Of a DNA stretch of 64,000 nucleotides, positions 11,151-24,000 are shown piece after piece. Source of the stretch: Delphinus delphis (taxonomy: Eukaryota > Chordata > Mammalia > Artiodactyla > Delphinidae); assembly GCF_949987515.2 (NCBI RefSeq), contig NC_082699.1, positions 79,031,458 through 79,095,457 of the forward strand, read 5' to 3'. Positions within the stretch are counted from its first letter, which is position 1. The number at the start of each line of letters is the position of its first letter. Made by a program: the position numbers and the translations under genes. The notes beneath the pieces were generated by a model that saw only the letters and a program-made list of their open reading frames with translations, searched no databases and had not been told where the DNA came from.

Positions 11151-14100
11151 GCGCGAGGAGCTTCCCCACGCAGGTGCAGGCAGCAGGCTGCGGCAGCGAA
11201 GACGAGCTCTGTCCCAGCTCCTCCCTGGCCCGTGGTCCCTCCTCCATGCCCTCTGCTGCCTCTCCCTCCCTGCCCTGGGGGCTGGGGCCTGAGCCCCCAG
11301 CCCTTCGAGCTGCCTGCCCCACCTGGCCGTCTCGTCCACAGGCCACCTGGTCCAGCTGAGGGCTCCCTCCTGGGCTCCTGATCCCACAGCCGCCGACCCG
11401 GGTGCCCTGCCCAGCTGCAGGCTCCTGGGCGACCCCAGGCTGGCATCTTCCCCCACTCCCCCCGCCCCCCCCGAAGGTGGGCACCTCCCCGTCTGCTGTC
11501 GGCCTCTCAGATGCCAGGCATGGGCCACGATGATCTTTGGCCCTCAGGGGCCCAGGGTCTGCCGGGCCTCAGCCTCCTGGCCCCAGGTCTCAGCTCGACA
11601 TATCCCTGGGCTGCCCCACAGGGTGCCTCGATGGGCGTCTGTCCCTGGGGCACTGTCCGCTCCCTCCGGCTCTGTGCTCTGCCGTTGCTGCCCCGTAGTT
11701 CTCACTAACTGAACGAAGGGCCTGTGCTTCTCTTCTGCCACGGACCCCGCCAGGTATGCAGCCGGTCCCACCTGCCAGGGTCACCTTCTTGGTTCTGGGG
11801 TCTCTCTGGAAAGAGGATCGACACAGAAGGCGTGCGGGAGAAGGGGCCCCACTGTGTGCCGAGCGTTTCCCTGTGCCTTGGAACAGGCTGGGCAAACCAT
11901 CTTTGTCAGCCACTTTACAGATGAGGAAGTTGAGGTGCAGAGAGGGTTGGAAATGTGCTTGGGGAACCAGCTGGTGAGCAAATGACCGAGACTCCTGGCC
12001 CTGAGGCCGATCCTGTCTGACTGTCCGCTGCCATCGGCCACTGTCAAAGTCCAGGGTCGGGCTACTCCGGACACCCTCTGAGCCTCAGTTTCTTCAGCTG
12101 ATGGGGGAGGGTTGCCCGTCGGAGGTTCAGGGTGGGGGGCGGGTCAGCAGGACCCCTGACCCGCATGCCTTGTTCCCAACCCATGTCCCCTCTTCTGCAT
12201 CCTTGGTCCTAAGATCCGTGTCCAGGCAGCTGCCTGACCAGGGGGTGGCAGCAACCTCTGGAAGCGCTCCCTAGGGTGGGGGGGCCGCCATGCCGGGTGG
12301 CTGGGGGAGCCCAGGGAGGGTGATGACGTCTCGGACATTCGCCTGCCCTACCACGTGCTGGCACTGTGCCTCTTCCTGGTTTGGGGGTGCCTGTCTGATC
12401 CCCACAAGCCAGTGCAGACCCCGGAGGCCCGCACAGACCACTAGGCTCCTTCCCCCATCCCGGCACAGCACAGCGCCCGCCTCCTCCTGTCCCCGCCTCC
12501 CTCCCCTGGCTGAGCTCCAGCCGGCTGTTAAGACTGTGACGTCCCAAGAGTCAGGAATCGCCTGAGATGGCCGAGGAGCTGGGTGCACAGCCCAGACTGC
12601 CATGGGTGTCCCCGCCCGCACCCCACTTCATGGATTCTTCTAAACACACCCTCACTCCTCCCTGGCCACGCGGACTGGGCGTCAGGCCCCCGGGCGGGGG
12701 CGGGGGCGGGGCATCACGTCAGGGGACGGGCCCCTAAGAGAAGGCCCGGCAGCAGGGCTGGGGGGCCGCAGGCTCAGGCCGGGTTGGGCCTCAGAGCGAG
12801 GAAGGGTAGAGCCAGCCGTCCTGGGGGTCGGCGCTGCCCACCAGCTCTGGAAGCAGGCTCGCCCCGCCCCGTGCTGGCGCCGGCCCATGACTGCCCTATG
12901 GACAGGTGTCCTCCCTGGAGGTGCCGCCCTTGGCCCTCAGCTGGAGGTGAGGAGCCTCTGGGACCCCTCAGGTTTCGGGCGGAGGCAGGGGTGGGCTCCA
13001 GGGCCCTCCCCGCCACGGCCCACTCGCCCAGACCCACGGCCGCCCCTGCCCTCTGCTCCCCTCCTGCCTGGGTCCCAGCCTGGTGCTCTCCCACCACCCC
13101 TCCCTCGTTCTCTCCCTCTGTCCGGTCTCTGAATCCAGGCCTGGTGCCCACTGGCCCGGCCCCTCAGCCCTCCTGCAGACGGTGGTCTTTGTCGGCCCTG
13201 TCCTTGTCCACCCAGAAGGAGGCCAGGCCCTCCGGTGTGCACTGCCTCTAGGGCTGCGGGGCAAACCACAGGGCAGAGAGGAGAGCTGGCGGGGAGGCCC
13301 GGATGCGGCCTCTGGGGGCAGAGGTCTGAGCCCCAGCCCGGAGGTCGGGGTGAGGTTTCAGGGCCCTGCGCTGAGAAACGGGGGCCTTTCCACAGACCCC
13401 CGGCCCAGCCCCCAGCAGGCATCCGCAGGCCCGCAGGTCCACTCCGGTAACGGCCCCAAACACCCCTCCTCCTGGAGAGGGTGGGGGACACTGAGACCGA
13501 CTGGGGGCTGCTCCGCGCTCTCCGCCCTGACGGCACCGCCCATCCCAGAACCAGGCTGTCCCCAGGGCCCTGTGTACCCCCAACAGGTGGGGCTTGGGGG
13601 CTTGGCTCCCTCACACCAGGTTGGGGCAGAGACTGGGGAGCCTCGGGGAGGAGTTGAGACACCCCTAGACACTGGCCTCTCCCCTCCCCTGCAGAGTCAG
13701 GACTCCCACACGCTGCCCTCCCTCCCAGGCCCTCCTCCCAGCCCAGCTCGGCCCCAGGACCTATCCGAGCCGGCCCGTCACCCAGCAACTTACCGCCTAC
13801 CACCCGCTTCCATGGGCAGGGGCAGCTTGGGGAGCCGTCCATCTCCTGCTACCCCAGCCCCTGCCGGGGGCAGCCAAGTGGAAATGGGCCCTCCATTTAC
13901 AGCCTAAGCACCGCACGAGGAAGCCACATTCGCCGAACTGGGCAGGCGCCGCATTTTTCTAAATAAACGTAAAATGCCACGTCAGGAGCCCACAGGATCT
14001 AGGTGTCTCCCCTGGCAAGATGAGAGTGAGCCTGGGGAGGCGGGAGGTGGTATCCTGGAGGGCCGTCCCAGGCAGGCCTGCAGGCTCACGTGCCACCTGT

Positions 14101-14225
14101 GTTCCCCCACGCCACCCTCAGCAAGAGGCACTCAAGTGACACCCATGGCCCACAGTCCAGGCTCTGAATTCTGAGTGTCCCACTTGCAAGTTGTGTAATC
14201 GTTGTCACACCACTTCCTCCATGGC
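11151..14225. other. Intergenic DNA between the SARE and the CAT-repeat field
   Basis: GC-rich and gene-poor. A MIR-like relic in reverse orientation is visible at about 11850-11960 ('cactttacagatgaggaagt'). No exon with splice support is seen. An AATAAA-type string at 13963-13968 (plus) is not attached to any recognisable transcript. Confidence 0.5.
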
Positions 14226-14925
14226 CACCGCCACCCCCTCCACCACCATCATCACCACCATCATCACCACCGTCATCACCATCATCATCACCATCACCAT
14301 CATCATGCCCACTGTCACACCGTCATCACCACCACCATCATCATCACCACTGTCATCACCGTCATCACCATCATCACCACTGTCATCACCACCATGACCA
14401 ACATCATCACCCTCATCATCACCATCATCATAACCATCATCATCACCACCATCATCACCCTCATCATCACCACTGTCATCACCGTCATCACCACCATCAT
14501 CACCACTGTCATCATCATCACCACCGTCATCACCACCATGACCAACATCATCACCCTCATCATCACGATCATCATAACCATCATCATCACCACCCTCATC
14601 ACCACTGTCATCATCATCACCACCATCATCACCATCACCACCATCACCACCACCATCATCACCACCATGACCCTCATCATCACCACTGTCATCATTTCCA
14701 CCATCACCACCGTCATCACCACCATCATCATCATCACCATCATCACCCTCATCATCACCACCATCACCACCATCATCACCACTGTCATCACCACCATCAC
14801 CACCATCACCACCATGACCCTATCATCACCACTGTCATCATCATTTCCACCATCACCACCACATTATCACCATCATCATCACCACCTCCATCACCACCAT
14901 CACCCTCACCATCCCCACTGTCTCA
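14226..14925. repeat. Large CAT/CAC trinucleotide array
   Basis: About 700 bases made almost wholly of atc, acc, gtc and atg triplets, with higher-order repetition such as 'atcaccactgtcatcacc'. It yields His/Ile/Thr-rich plus-strand and Met/Val-rich minus-strand frames. These are repeat artefacts. Confidence 0.95.
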
Positions 14926-15307
14926 GTCAGCTCAGAACCCTGCAACAAAATACCACAGACTGGGTGGCTTAAACAACAGACATTTATTTCTCACAGTTCT
15001 GGAGGCTGGGAGGTCCAATATACGGGTGGCAGCCCATTAGGTTTCCGGAGAGAGCTCTCTTGGCTAGTAGATGGCTGTGTTCTCGAAGTGTTCTCACAGG
15101 GCCTTTTCTTGGCTTGCGAGAAAGAGAGAAACTGAGAGTGATCACCCTCTTCGGATACAGGCATTAGTCCTATCAGATTAGGGCCCCACTCTCATGACCT
15201 CCTCTCACCATAATCACCTCCTCAACGCCCTATCTCCAAACACTGTCCTGCGGGGGTTAGGGCTTCGTCACATGACTCTGGGCAGGGGGACACAATCCAA
15301 TCCACAG
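14926..15307. mobile_element. Ancient interspersed repeat, copy A
   Basis: Recognised by the phrases 'ctgggtggcttaaacaacag' and 'cacagttctggaggctggg' and the tail 'gggttagggcttcgtcacat', a widespread old mammalian repeat whose formal family name I cannot assign with confidence. It interrupts the CAT/CAC array. Copy B follows at 15434-15770 and copy C lies at 33680-34022. Confidence 0.75.
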
Positions 15308-15433
15308 CACCCACCATCCCCAACATCACCACCACTGTTAAAACCACCACGACCACCATCACACGAGCTCCTCACTGCCCCGCTTTCAGCACCGGCACCC
15401 TTGCCACCACGCCACCTTCATCCCCGCCTGCCT
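15308..15433. repeat. Residual CAT/CAC array between repeat copies A and B
   Basis: Degenerate acc/atc triplets continue the array on the far side of copy A, then fade into C-rich sequence before copy B. Confidence 0.7.
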
Positions 15434-15770
15434 CCACCCGGGCTGCTCCGAACAGAATACCACCGCCGGGGGGGCTCGTGAACAACAGAAACTGACTTCG
15501 CACCGTCCTGGAGGCTGGAAATCCAAGGTCAGGGTGCCAGGGTGGTAGGGTTCTGGTGAAAGCCCTCTTCTTGGTTGTGGACTGCAGACCTCACTGTGTC
15601 CTCAGGTGACGGAAGGGGCGAGGGGGCTCTCTGGGGTCTCTTTTTTAAGGGCATTAACCCAAAGCAAGGCTCCACCCTCATAACCTGACCACCTCTCAAA
15701 GCCCCACCTCCAAGTACCATCACCTTAGGGGTTAGGATTTCAGCAGTTAAACGAACATCCAGACCATAGC
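15434..15770. mobile_element. Ancient interspersed repeat, copy B
   Basis: Same family and same orientation as copy A ('cctggaggctggaaatccaa', then 'aggggttaggatttcagcag'), more diverged. It is again embedded in CAT/CAC sequence. Confidence 0.7.
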
Positions 15771-16075
15771 ACCCCCATCGCCAGCATCCTCGTCCTCATC
15801 CACTATTACTGTCACCTCTACCACACCCCCCATCATAACCGTGACCTCCACCATCAACCGTCCCCAGCCCCACCATCCTCTCCACCCCCCATCACTCCTG
15901 TCACCACCGTCAAAGCCACCACCTCCACTGCGCACAGTACATACAACCATCACCACTGTCACCGTGTCCCACCATCTCCTCTCCACCCTCCGTAACCACC
16001 GCACCCCACCGTCATTCCCAGCACAGCCATCGACATCACTATCACCACCTTCACCATCCACACGACCACCCTGAC
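15771..16075. repeat. Degenerate CAT/CAC array, third segment
   Basis: About 300 bases of decayed accatc/ccaccgtc triplets, the third part of the field that begins at 14226. Confidence 0.8.
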
Positions 16076-18602
16076 CCGCCTGCCCTCTGGCTGGCGGTGC
16101 ACTTCACTGATGAAGAGTGAGGGCCTTGAGGGAGGCAGATCTGGGCTCAAGTTCCAGTCGTGCTCTTGTGGCCACGCACTTGAACCCACCTTCCTAATTG
16201 GAGAAAAGGAGTTCACCATCCAACTCCAGACCGTTGCTTCCTATAAGGACAACTTTGCCCTCTGGGGGCAGTGGGCGGCTGTCTGTCCAGGTGGCCCCAT
16301 CTCCAGCCCCCCAGAAGGGTCTCCAAGAGGTGTCTGAATCATGGGATGACAGCTGTGACCCAGTGGTCGGATGAGGCCCTGTCGTCAAGTGTCTGGAAGA
16401 TTCCGCTTTGTTGGACAGATCAGATGCAACTGCAGCATGGGCCGCGCACGGACCCGGGGCAGGGCGCGGGGAGCACTGTGCTTGTCCTCAACAGAGTGTG
16501 GCTTCCAGCCCCCGTTCTTGCAAACAAGCTGGGAGGACCTTTCTGTCACTAAAGAAGAAAGTCCCTTCCTGTGAGAACCAGAGCTGAGGTGGGTGGTGAA
16601 CTTCGAAGCGTTTGCGGAAATACCCATTTTGTGTTCTGACGTCCGACCTTCAGTCCTCTCAGTGACAAACCACTGAACGAGGACCAGTGCTGCTTGGGGT
16701 GGAGGCGACAGCAGGGCCGCGGGAGGCAAGGAGACGGGCACTGAACCGGGCCAGCCGGCGCCGCAAGCTCTCACCCTTAGCTGCCGCCCCATGGTCTCAT
16801 CCAGGTCTCCAGCTGGGGTGTAGCAGCAGCTGCCCACCCCCGGCCCAGGCTGCTTTGCCAGCCTGGTGCCCAGCAGTATCTCTCTGGAGGCCCAGGACCA
16901 CCAGGCCTGAGCCTCAATGCCGAGGTCACCGCGCCTGCTGGCTGGGCCCCCCTTCTAGGATGGCGGGGCAGCCCAGACGCCCGCGTCTAGTGGACGGCGG
17001 CAACTCAAGGCCTCGTGGAATCCGCTGCAGAGCCTCCCGAGGACACCTAGACTCCTTTTTCGCAATTAGGAAGAATCGGTCAGTGGAGTGGCTGGCTCAC
17101 GGAGAGCCCAGTGACATCACTGTTCTGCGTTATTAATAAAATGAGGGAACAGATGCCCACTCGCTGGAAACCGCAGCTGAGCCCCCTTCTCAGAGGAGCA
17201 TCCTGGGGCCCAAGCTGCTTCCTAAGCTAACAGATCCCTCCTTAGACCCCTCTTCCGGCTGCCCCCTACCCCCCACCCTCTCTCGCCCTCCTGTTCCGTT
17301 TCTCCGTCTGCTGTCAGTGGGGCCTCAGCCTCCCATAGCTGTTGGCCAGGCTGCGGGTACGCTGCTTGTGGCGGAGAGATGGAGAGCGAGCCTGGAGGAT
17401 ACAGGGTCGGGACCTGGACCCAGGGCCACCTCACCCTTGCTCCGTGGGGTCCTGATCTGGAAGTGGGGAGCAGGGCCACCTCCAGGCCTTGTTGGGGAAC
17501 TGCAGGGATGCGGGAAGGCCGGGCACAGGCCCCCGCTCATGCCAGGTCCAGACATAAAAGCCGGTGTCCATCTTCTCCACTGCAGTGAGGCCCCGCCCAC
17601 TCTCGTGGCGGCCAGTGTCTCGGTGTCTGGAGGCCTGAGCTCACACCGAAGCCTTGGGGAACAAGGGCGCAGGGCCTGCCCATCACCCGCTCCCCAGCCC
17701 CTCACTCTTCACACCTCTGTCCCCCAATCCCCACCTTCAGAGGTTCCCCACTGCAGTCGGGACACCACAGCCTGGCAGAGGGGCCCCCAACAGGAAGGTC
17801 CCACCCCCTCCAGGACACTGGTCTTTTGCTCTCACGGGCCTCTTCTGGCCTCCCACTGTCCCCCTGGGAAGCTCTCTCAGCCTGTGACTCCCAGCCCCTG
17901 GGCTCCACCGGTGTCTGTCTGCGGGCCTGTGGAGGTGGGACCTGTGTCTGAGTGAGCACAGGGCCAGGCTGGACAGAGAAGGAGGTTCCCCGCCCCTGCA
18001 GGATGCCCCCGGCGGGCTCTCTGGGGCCCTCCCCACCGCAAAGCCTACAGCCTGACTTCTGCAGCCAGAGGCCACTGGCCCCAGTTCGTGACTGGGAGGG
18101 GCCAGAGCCCAGGTCCCTGGAGAGGGAGGGGCAGAGGCAGGGCAGCTGGCTGCTGGGCCCCCAAGCCCCATGGTCTCTGCGAATGGGGCTGGCTGGAAGG
18201 GTCTCGGCTCTGGGCCCTGTGTGCGCCTGCCCACCCGATGACCAGGGCCTGGCGCAGCCCTGATGCTCCCGCAGGAGCCGCCTGGACCAGCTGGGGTCTG
18301 CGTTTGGGCGAGCCCAGCTCTGACGCTCACACCTCCCCCGCCGTGCAGTGAGTCAGCTTCACAGTCACTCTCCACCCCCGGGACACTGTCACCCAGGGCC
18401 TGGAACCGCACTGCACCTGGAGTTGGGGCGGAGGCGGAGGAGGGGGAGTGTTGTGACCACAGAGAGCACTGAGTCACATGTGGGGGAGGAGGGAGGAGGT
18501 CAGCAAAGGCTCTTGCCTTCCCCCAGGAGAGGAGTGAAACCTACTCAGGGCTCCAGGCTCCCTGGTTTTGCCCTCCTTATGAGCTAAGGGAACATGGGGG
18601 CC
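16076..18602. other. Intergenic DNA
   Basis: No supported gene. An AATAAA string at 17136-17141 is isolated. Open frames over 17.3-18.5 kb reflect GC-rich composition and have no recognisable domain. Confidence 0.5.
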
Positions 18603-18845
18603 AGGCTGAGGGCTCAGCGTGGGACCAGGACCAGGGCCAGGGCTCAGTGTGGGACCAGGGCCAGGGCTCAGCGTGGGACCAGGGTCAGGGCTCAGAGTGT
18701 GACCAGGACCAGGGCTCAGAGTGGGACCAGGGTCAGGGCTCAGCGTGGGACCAGGACCAGGGCCAGGGCTCAGCGTGGGACCAGGGCCAGGCTCAGCGTG
18801 GGACCAGGGCCAGGCTCAGCGTGGGACCAGGGTCAGGGTTCACCC
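18603..18845. repeat. 24-bp minisatellite, array 1
   Basis: About ten units of the consensus ggctcagcgtgggaccaggg plus tcag (24 bases), with some 30-base units carrying an extra 'accagg'. One more unit stands alone at 18982-19001. Because 24 and 30 are multiples of three, several frames stay open. The unit is the same as in arrays 2 (33510-33593) and 3 (57945-58815). Confidence 0.92.
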
Positions 18846-19305
18846 AGGCCAAGCACAGCAGATCCCTGAGTCCTGGCTGATCAGGAACCTTCCAGCTCCT
18901 TCAAGCCTCTAGGCTGGGGCCACCTACACTCCCTCATGAGCCCAGCAGAGGGCACTGTGCAGACCCTGAAGACAGAACAAAGGGCTCAGCGTGTGACCAG
19001 GCCCCTGGTCTGGAAGGGTCTGTGAGGGTGCCACAACCCCCTGCAGTTTCCACATCCACACACTCCTTGGCCCCAGGCTGGAAGACCGTCCCTGGAGAGG
19101 CTGTGTCAGAGGGGTGACAACCACACCTCACAGCCTGGCTTCTGCCAGGGGCTGGGGGCAGCCAGTAAAACCCAGACCCCAGGAGCTACGCTGGGGCCCC
19201 CACCCCGCTGGGCCTCTGGCTCCTCTTCTCACTGGGGCTGCTCACGACAAGAAGCAGGACTCGCTTCCAGAGTCCAGTTCCTGGGCCCTGGCCAGCGTGA
19301 TGGGC

Positions 19306-19520
19306 TTTTTTTTTTTTTTTTTTTTTTTGCTGTACGCGGGCCTCTCACTGCTGTGGCCTCTCCCGTTGCAGAGCACGGGCTCCGGACGTGCAGGCTCAGT
19401 GGCCATGGCTCACGGGCCCAGCCGCTCCGCGGCATGTGGGATCCTCCCGGACCGGGGCACGAACCCGTGTCCCCTGCATCGGCAGGCGGACTCCCAACCA
19501 CTGCACCACCAGGGAAGCCC
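19306..19520 (-). mobile_element. Cetacean tRNA-derived SINE (minus orientation)
   Basis: A T-tract (19306-19328) followed by the reverse complement of the family body, ending 'accagggaagccc'. The promoter A/B-box tRNA part lies at the 19440-19520 end. A second T-tract followed by gcggta (19549-19570) suggests a nested remnant of a related insertion. The whole block is bracketed by 'gatgggcttttt' (19299-19310 and 19573-19584). Confidence 0.93.
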
Positions 19521-19984
19521 AATTATTTTTGCCTGATTGTTTCTTGCCTTTTTTTTTTTTTTTTGCGGTAGCGATGGGCTTTTTGTGCCTGCGCACGTGT
19601 CAGAGGGATGTGGCCATTCCCCCACTGAGCCTGGGGTATCCAGCCCACCCTTCCGGCACTGCCCAAGAATCCCCTCCTGCCCAAAGTCCACAGCGGTGGC
19701 CACACTGACCGGGCGTCACACAGCAGGAAGTCTGCGGTCTGGGGCAGGCCTCAGGACCCCTCCGTGAAATGGGGCCGTCACAGGGACAGGCCCCACGTCC
19801 ACCCGCGAAGGCCTGTGCCCCCCGTAGGCCCGGTTGGGTAGGAGAGGCGGCAGGCAGCAGCGGTGGCTCGGGAGGGCTGAGGTCCCAGCGGCACGACCTC
19901 CAACCACGATGGAGGACCAGGCTGCTACTCCCGCCTCGGTCTTCCTTTCTGGGCAGTGGGTGAGACTGTCCCACGTGGCTCTGA

Positions 19985-20150
19985 GACCATCCATCTTCTT
20001 CGTTCTTTCCATCCTGTTCTTTGAATGGAATAATCTATCAATCTCGAGCGCTATCAAGATCGCTAATTCTTCTGTTAGTTCACATCTACTGTACAGCCCT
20101 TCCAGTGAATTTTTCATCTGTTGTACTTTTCAACTCTGGAATTTCCATGG
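19985..20150. mobile_element. LINE-1 fragment, left part
   Basis: AT-rich sequence including 'tcaactctggaatttccatg', recognisable as an old L1 segment. It continues at 20638 after later SINE insertions. Confidence 0.55.
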
Positions 20151-20270
20151 TTTTTTTTTTTTTTTTAAGAGGAATGTTTTTTTTTTGTTTTTTTTTTAAT
20201 ACTTGTATTAAGGTGTCGTCTGTCTATTCTTAATTAAGATAGCTGAGTTTCCTTTAAGATGGTCACAGAA

Positions 20271-20490
20271 GGGCTTCCCTGGTGGCGCAGTGGTTGGGAG
20301 TCTGCCTGCTGATGCAGGGGACACAGGTTCATGCCCTGGTCCAGGAAGATCCCATATGCCGCGGAGCGGCTGGGCCCGTGAGCCATGGCCGCTGAGCCTG
20401 CGCGTCCAGAGCCTGCGCGTCCAGAGCCTGTGCTCCGCAACGGTAGAGGCCACAACAGTGAGAGGCCCGCGTACTGCAAAAAAATAAAAA
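20271..20490 (+). mobile_element. Cetacean tRNA-derived SINE with perfect target-site duplication
   Basis: Full-length plus-strand copy starting 'gggcttccctggtggcgcag' and ending in an A-rich tail. A perfect 16-base duplication, taagatggtcacagaa, flanks it (20255-20270 and 20491-20506). It carries an internal duplication of 'gagcctgcgcgtcca'. The intact duplication points to a fairly recent insertion. Confidence 0.96.
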
Positions 20491-20517
20491 TAAGATGGTC
20501 ACAGAAGCAGGGTGTGT

Positions 20518-20635
20518 TTGTTTTTTGACCACGCCCCGCGGCATGTGGGATCTTAGCTCCCCGACCAAGGATCGAACCCGTGCCCCCTGCAGTGGAAGCG
20601 TGGAGTCCTAACCACTGGACCGTCAGGGAAGTCCC
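20518..20635 (-). mobile_element. Older CHR-type tRNA-derived SINE fragment
   Basis: Reverse complement of an older cetartiodactyl SINE: 'gcggcatgtgggatcttagc', then 'aaccactggaccgtcaggga'. It is distinct from the younger family in the middle of its body. Confidence 0.85.
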
Positions 20636-20637
20636 TC

Positions 20638-21000
20638 CAGGTTTTTTAAAGTAACTTTTTGTTTATAATCTTTTTATAGATACTCTCTACTTGATACCTT
20701 CCTTTCTTTTTTCCCCCTTTACTTCTTTAATCATGGTTTCCTTTTGTTCTCTGACCACATTTGTAAAGGCCAATTGGAAGTCTTTTCCTGTTAAATCCAA
20801 CATCTCACTCCCTGAGGCAGTGTCCGTTGCCTGCTTTTTGGTAACAATATGGTATGTGGCCGTATTTTCCTGTTTCTTTGCATGTTCATAATGTTTGGTT
20901 GGAAACGGATCCTTTTAGGACATATATCTACCAGCTCCGGGTACTGGTCACCCCAAACTGGGACTTGTGATCTGCTTGCTTCATGTTTGGCTGGCTGGGT
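20638..21000. mobile_element. LINE-1 fragment, right part
   Basis: Contains 'gtggccgtattttcctgttt' and 'ctttgcatgttcataatgtt', typical of an old L1 3' region, continuing the fragment at 19985-20150. The boundary is approximate. Confidence 0.55.
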
Positions 21001-24000
21001 CACCTCAGTGCCTCCCCTGCAGCCCCTGACGGAGCCCCCATGCTCCTTCTCAGGGGTGCGGCCTCCAGCAGGCCCCCACTCCGCCCACCTCCCACCCCAT
21101 GGCAGTGGTTTTGCCAAAGCTCTGTGTGGCCCCTGCCCACAGCCAGCTGTTAAGTTCCACTCACAGCTGGCCGGCTGCTCTGTTGTTTTTAACAACGCCC
21201 TGGGTGTACGCTGCTTCTCAGACCAATCCAGTCAAATTTGGCTCCTTTGAAGGAATCGATACTGAGCTCAGTGCTGGAGACTTTTTCCTTGACCCACAGA
21301 CAGCCTACGGTTTAGCCTGCATCACCAGTACATCTATCAACCTCCTCCCACTGGCCTTTCTCCACGACGTCCGGTTTCTGAGAGCAGCCTCAGGCTTGCA
21401 CTTCTCCACACTCTGCAGCAAACCAAGTCAGCTCCTTAGCAGAGGGGCCAGGAGCTCTGTCCCACGGTCCGCTCCTCCCCGGGAAGAACCTCTGCGCACA
21501 GTTCTGGGGCTGGGGGTGAGTGACAGCCCTGCTTCCGGAGCTGAGTGGTAGGTGGAAGGGGCAGCAATCCAGGCCTCCCGGGCCTGCCACGCAGGTGAAG
21601 CACCCTCACACACAACCTGGGCTCCCCTCAGCAACGTGCCCCGCGTCCTCACGGACACGGCGGCTGCAACCCGGGAAAGCAACTGCCGGACGGGGCGGCC
21701 GCCCCCGCAGCCCTTCTCGGGAGACCTGTGTTCCCTGGAAGCAGGACAGGGACTTTGTCTGACCACCCTCTGGCCTCAAGCTGAGCCCAATGCCCAGCAC
21801 GCAGCAGGCGCTGAGCAACGCTACACGTGGATGAAACAGAAGCACGTTTACGAACCAAGAAAACCCACTGACGCTGGTGCCTGCGGATGCCTCCTTCCTG
21901 GGGCTGCCCAGGCAGGTCCTGTCTGCCCAAAATGCTGCTGCCCCTGTGCCACAGCCTCCCAGGAACAGAAGCAGCGTGTGTCCCTGCCGCCGACCTCCAT
22001 CCCTCCAGAAACATCTGGCTACGGTGGCCCCGAGCTGCCTCCAAAGGGCTCTGCCTTCCGACCTGGGTAATCCTGGCTCAAAAAGGTCCAAGCAGAGGCT
22101 GCAACTGCCTGCCTTCCTTTCTTCATTCATCTGCCCTCCACCCACCCACCCTCCAATCCCCCCTACCCCACCACCTGGCTCACCAGAGGTGTGAGTGCTA
22201 CCACGTGGACACGCCCAGGGCAGGGCCTCAGCTGCCTCCCCCCGCCCGCAGGAAACACTGGTGAGGCGGGGCAGTTCACCCCAGACCCCTACGCAGGCTC
22301 AGCCTTCCCCAACTGGAGGACCTCCAGGACATCCCACACCGTGGGTCTAACCTGGGGCGCCTGCAGACCCCCCAGCACTGGGGAGCAGGCAGTGCAGGCA
22401 GCGGATCCAAAGCAAAAGAGACTGTGAAGGACCACCGACCCACCCAGCCCCTGGCAGATGCCTGAATTCCATCTACAACCTGCGAGTCCAGCCTTTGCTC
22501 GGCCAGGCTCAGGCAAGGGGCAACCCCGGCGGAGGCTGCCTGTCCTGAGTCGGGGGCCCCAGGCCTCCCAGCAGACTCTGGTCTCCTCTCCCTGGATCCC
22601 GGCACTGCGGGCAGTGCCCAGGAACGGTCCCTTATCCACCACAGGCAGGGGTGGCACCTGCTGCCCGTCCAGCTCCGGGGACGCCCCGATTCCTCCCGCA
22701 GAGGGAAGGAAAGGCTGAGGACACGGTGCGGCCGCAGGCAGCTTCCTCCCAGCTCGGGGTCTGCCAAGTCGTTTTGACCACCGAGAAGGGGGAAGGTCAA
22801 GGTGGGCAAACAGACCGGAAGGGGCCCGCCGAGTCCCGACAGGGACGACTCCTGGGCTTATCCCAGGGCACCGGTGCTGCCTGCCTGGGGTGGGAGGAGT
22901 GTGCACCACTCCCGCTGCCCCTGCAGGGTGGGCAGGGGGCCTGGAAGAGGCTCTGCCAGCAGGATGGAGACCCCACTGCCCCCGGGGGCTTCAGGAGAGG
23001 AGACAGAGGGGCCGATGCACGGGCAGATAAGGAGGCCTTCCCACCCGGCTCCGATTTCGCACCCAGTCCAGTGGGGCCCCCTAAGACTGTTTAGGAAAGA
23101 TTCTGAGACCAGAACATTCTGACCCCTTGAGGCTCTCAGAAACTGGATGGTGAGTGAAGAGCAAAGCCCCAGGGGTGGGCACTCAGGGGCGGGGCAGAGG
23201 CGGGGCACCCATGGGTAGCTGGGCGCCGCCGGGCTCCGGTCCTCCCCGGGCACGCGCACCTCAGTCTGCACCCCGAGAAACCTCGCACCGCCCAGGATCT
23301 CCAGCACTGAGGCCATGAGGAGGGGGCGTGCCGGCTCGTTAGGGGAGAGGGAAGCAGGCAGGGCCGAGTCCCGCCCCTGAAGAACAACGCAGCACAGGGG
23401 GCGTGTCTGGTCCTGGAAGGAGAACAGACTCCCTCAGCCGGTCCGTGACGAGTGCTCATTGATCGGCCACAACACAGCCAGGACGGGGGCAGGCTGTGAC
23501 GGCAGGACAGGAGTCTGGCCTGGGGTCTACAGTCTGGTGGGGACAGAGCACCTACGGGGGGCCGTCCCCCCCCCAGCACAGTCCCGCTACTCCAGAACCA
23601 CTGGGCTGGGGTCGAGGGGCTGACAGTGGGGAGGGAGCTTCTCCGCGTGTCTGTCCATCTCCACGCTGCCGCCCCTGACATCTAACCCTGTCAACACCTC
23701 AAGCAGCTGCAATTCAACCACACAGGGGACACACAGGAGTCCAAAAGTGGCACAGAAGTACATGGTGCACAGATGTCGCCCCAAACACGGGAAGGAAACC
23801 GATGTGACAACACAGCAGGAGGCAATCTGGCCCAAAGAATCAGCAACGACACTGTGAAAACGATCTGTGCTTGTTTCACAATCTTCATACCCGCATTTGA
23901 AGCAGGAAACGCACGGTCCACAGAGCAGCGCCGGGCCGGCCGTGACTGCCACCGCACTGCTGGGAAAGATGTAGAAACACCAGAGAGCCGACTGCGAAGC

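Noticed and set aside
14202..14972. 256-codon His/Ile/Thr-rich frame and its Met/Val-rich minus-strand counterpart
   Set aside because: Direct translation of the CAT/CAC array.
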